Translations under genes and position numbers: made by a program
Shown: positions 31,289 to 32,498 of the stretch, piece by piece
How the letters are laid out: each line of letters starts with the position of its first letter
Numbering within the stretch: the stretch's first letter is position 1
Notes under the pieces: generated by a model
The model's database searches: none
What the model saw: only the letters and a program-made list of their open reading frames with translations
What the model was told of the DNA's origin: nothing
NCBI GenBank assembly: GCA_030526325.1
Contig: JAUNCY010000014.1
Span: 1 to 32,498, forward strand
Length of the DNA: 32,498 bases
Source of the DNA: Bacillota bacterium
GTDB taxonomy: Bacteria > Bacillota > Clostridia > Peptostreptococcales > Anaerovoracaceae
Direction of reading: 5' to 3'

Positions 31289-31549
31289 TTGATAAAAGGA
31301 ATTTCTTTACTTGATAAGATGGGCAGAGAGAACGGCAGCCCGTATTTGTCCGATCTCCATTATCTTGACGACTCCGGTCGCATGCACCTGGCATCAGTAC
31401 TGAAGGAAATCCCGGCTAATGAAGCCTCTATTACAGATTGGAATGCAGCTATAAAATACTGTACAGATATTTCAAATGAATTCACAAATCCCGGAGCAGC
31501 TAAGGCGGCCCTGATTTCAGCATTAAGCACTCCTGTATCCAAAGAATAA
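31289..31549 (+). CDS. Small protein of unknown function downstream of the candidate switch
   Basis: 86 residues from a TTG start that has AGGAGGT 8 bases upstream, an excellent ribosome site. No signal peptide, membrane helix or known motif. The N-terminal third (GISLLDKMGRENGSPYLSDLHYLDDSGRM) and the more helical, Ala-rich C-terminal half look like a small soluble, mostly helical protein. Codon use resembles the neighbours. It is the only gene that the promoter inside the candidate inverting segment can drive in the present orientation, and it is followed by two hairpins ending in a T tract. I do not recognise it and assign no function. Confidence 0.65.
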   Translation: MIKGISLLDKMGRENGSPYLSDLHYLDDSGRMHLASVLKEIPANEASITDWNAAIKYCTDISNEFTNPGAAKAALISALSTPVSKE

Positions 31550-31569
31550 AGCCAAATTAAAGTAAAATT

Positions 31570-31626
31570 GCCCCGGGTATACCCCTAACCCGAATATTAA
31601 ACTTTATTCAACTATATACCTGGGGC
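31570..31626 (+). other. Long-looped hairpin downstream of the small ORF
   Basis: GCCCCGGGTATA (31570-31581) pairs with TATACCTGGGGC (31615-31626), 12 pairs with one G-U and a 33-base loop. The left arm also contains the self-complementary GGGTATACCC (31575-31584), so two folds compete. There is no T tract; the true terminator follows at 31647. Confidence 0.6.
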
Positions 31627-31646
31627 TGTCCATATATAACCCAGAA

Positions 31647-31690
31647 AATCCGAGCCTCATTCCTGTTTATAAATACGGTTCGGATTTTTT
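31647..31690 (+). terminator. Intrinsic terminator downstream of the small ORF
   Basis: AATCCGAGCC (31647-31656) pairs with GGTTCGGATT (31677-31686), one G-U pair, a 20-base loop, and six T at the end of the stem. Confidence 0.8.
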
Positions 31691-31716
31691 GCGCATATTA
31701 CTGATTTTATTCCTGC

Positions 31717-32266
31717 TTAAATCGAGTTCATTATTTTTAAAAATCTGAACATCTCATCCGATCCCTCATCAGAATCATATTCATCCTGCTGCTGCAGATT
31801 CATATCCGCGTTATACTCATTAAAGAACTCGACTATATGGAAACCGCACTTATTTACGTAGAAATGGATATTCCTTTTCTCGAAATAAGGTGTGCAGGTC
31901 TCCCATACTTTTGTTTCGGGATGAAGAGCCTCTATGGCTTTCCATGCGCCGTATCCGATTCCTTTGCTATGTTCTTCCGGTATAACAAAAAAAGTTCTAA
32001 ATGGTATGATTTGTTTTACTGTCAATTCTCAGTATTGCCCCTCCCACTTTTTTGCCTTGAAGAATAATACGGTAAGCTACATTTTCCGGTTCATCTATGC
32101 ATTTTTCGATGATATCGCGAGAAATTATTTCACCGTCATCGTCGACATGGGTATCTCTCTCCCCAAATTCAATCATAGCACCATATTTAAATGCCCATAG
32201 ATTATCCAGAATAAACTGTTCCCTATCGTCTGAAGACAAAGGGGAAAGTAAAATATCTTTTTGCAT
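31717..32266 (-). pseudogene. Frameshifted GNAT-family N-acetyltransferase
   Basis: One acetyltransferase reading frame is broken in the middle. The N-terminal part (from the ATG at 32266, with GGGTGGG upstream) reads up to YRIILQGKKVGGAILRIDSKTNH and then meets TAG at about 31996. The C-terminal part continues in another frame as FFVIPEEHSKGIGYGAWKAI (acetyl-CoA loop region) and FEKRNIHFYVNKCGFHIVEF (motif B). The join lies at a run of seven T on the coding strand. In the third frame the stretch between reads HLELF, which would connect both parts, so two small deletions are likely rather than one. The substrate is unknown. Unless the assembly is wrong, no full-length enzyme is made. Confidence 0.8.
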
Positions 32267-32286
32267 AACAATCCCACCCGTTAAAA

Positions 32287-32327
32287 CAAAAAAAGCTCAA
32301 TCATTGCGTAAATGCAATAATCGAGCT
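32287..32327 (-). terminator. Intrinsic terminator of the tRNA-Leu transcript
   Basis: On the minus strand a 14-bp stem (32327-32314 with 32307-32294, two G-U pairs, 6-base loop) is followed by TTTTTTTG. The 95 bases between it and the tRNA (32328-32422) show only small dyads and no gene. Confidence 0.88.
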
Positions 32328-32422
32328 CACTCGACATCTTATCTGACAGGCGGCCTGCGAATAAAATTCACTATCCCCTACACTACGGTGTACTGTCCTC
32401 CGATGATCTATTTTAAAATAAC

Positions 32423-32498
32423 TGGTGCGCGCAGAGGGACTTGAACCCCCACGGTCGCCCGCTAGATCCTAAGTCTAGTGCGTCTGCCAATTCCGCCA
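32423..32498 (-). tRNA. tRNA-Leu (anticodon TAG), 5' end cut by the window edge
   Basis: The minus strand begins at T8 of the tRNA: TGGCGGAATTGGCAGACGC is a class II leucine D-arm; the anticodon stem CTAGA/TCTAG encloses the loop CTTAGGA with anticodon TAG. A variable arm, a T-arm GGGGG-TTCAAGT-CCCTC, the acceptor 3' strand TGCGCGC, discriminator A and an encoded CCA (32425-32423) follow. The seven 5' acceptor bases lie outside the window. Confidence 0.97.

Noticed and set aside
32328-32422. Small dyads (CAGGC-C-GCCTG, ACAC-TAC-GGTGT) between tRNA-Leu and its terminator, considered as a second RNA gene.
   Set aside because: No tRNA or known small RNA shape can be formed; short stems only.
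30147-32498. A genomic island integrated at tRNA-Leu by the tyrosine recombinase.
   Set aside because: No repeat of the tRNA 3' end is found near the recombinase, and no phage, plasmid or conjugation genes are present; the short recombinase with local inverted repeats fits an inversion system better.
1-32498. CRISPR arrays, insertion sequences, rRNA.
   Set aside because: No regularly spaced identical repeats, no transposase frame or terminal inverted repeats, and no rRNA sequence seen; the only tandem repeats are the short intergenic ones reported.

Overview
The window looks like chromosomal DNA of a Gram-positive, low-to-mid GC anaerobe of the class Clostridia (order Eubacteriales). The support is: FtsEX beside a coiled-coil M23 hydrolase, a csaB cell-wall pyruvylation cluster, a transketolase split into two genes, an EndoA/MazF toxin of the Bacillus/Clostridium type, AddA, an Mrp-NifX fusion, an NADP-type glutamate dehydrogenase with strongly biased codons, and strong GGAGG ribosome sites that often precede TTG or GTG starts. 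I cannot place it to family or genus. Most of the window is housekeeping; the last 2.4 kb is accessory in character.

Layout. 1-2.9 kb (minus): ftsE, ftsX and an M23 peptidase, a divisome-linked wall hydrolase module. 3.0-3.6 kb (plus): 5-formyltetrahydrofolate cyclo-ligase. 3.7-10 kb (minus): a compact run of DUF5693 membrane protein, csaB, a WecG/TagA glycosyltransferase, the two transketolase halves, and a small lipoprotein whose ribosome site is buried in a strong hairpin. 10.1-14 kb (minus): mgtE, nnr, a MazF-type toxin without an adjacent antitoxin, and a small exported protein. 14.3-17.2 kb (plus): gdhA, a Crp/Fnr regulator and a flavin-barrel protein, each with its own terminator or hairpin. 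17.3-20.5 kb (minus): addA without addB. 20.6-22.2 kb (plus): gpmI. 22.3-25.9 kb (minus): three overlapping genes, two flavoproteins and a histidine phosphatase. 26-27 kb (plus): a trypsin-fold protein that appears to lack the catalytic His and Ser, behind an unusually repeat-rich promoter region. 27.1-28.6 kb (minus): a GNAT and an EamA transporter. 28.6-30 kb (plus): the Mrp-NifX fusion behind a promoter with a perfect palindrome.

The accessory end (30.1-32.5 kb) holds an orphan tyrosine recombinase followed by a pair of inverted repeats about 0.25 kb apart. Between them lie a terminator and a good promoter that points at a small unknown ORF starting at a TTG codon. This arrangement fits a recombinase-controlled invertible promoter (phase-variation switch), and I regard it as the most interesting object in the window. 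A frameshifted GNAT pseudogene and a tRNA-Leu(TAG) cut by the window edge complete the region.

Many start codons were moved from the longest reading frame to the codon that has a properly spaced ribosome site. Several of these are TTG (lipoprotein, MazF, histidine phosphatase, small ORF at 31289).
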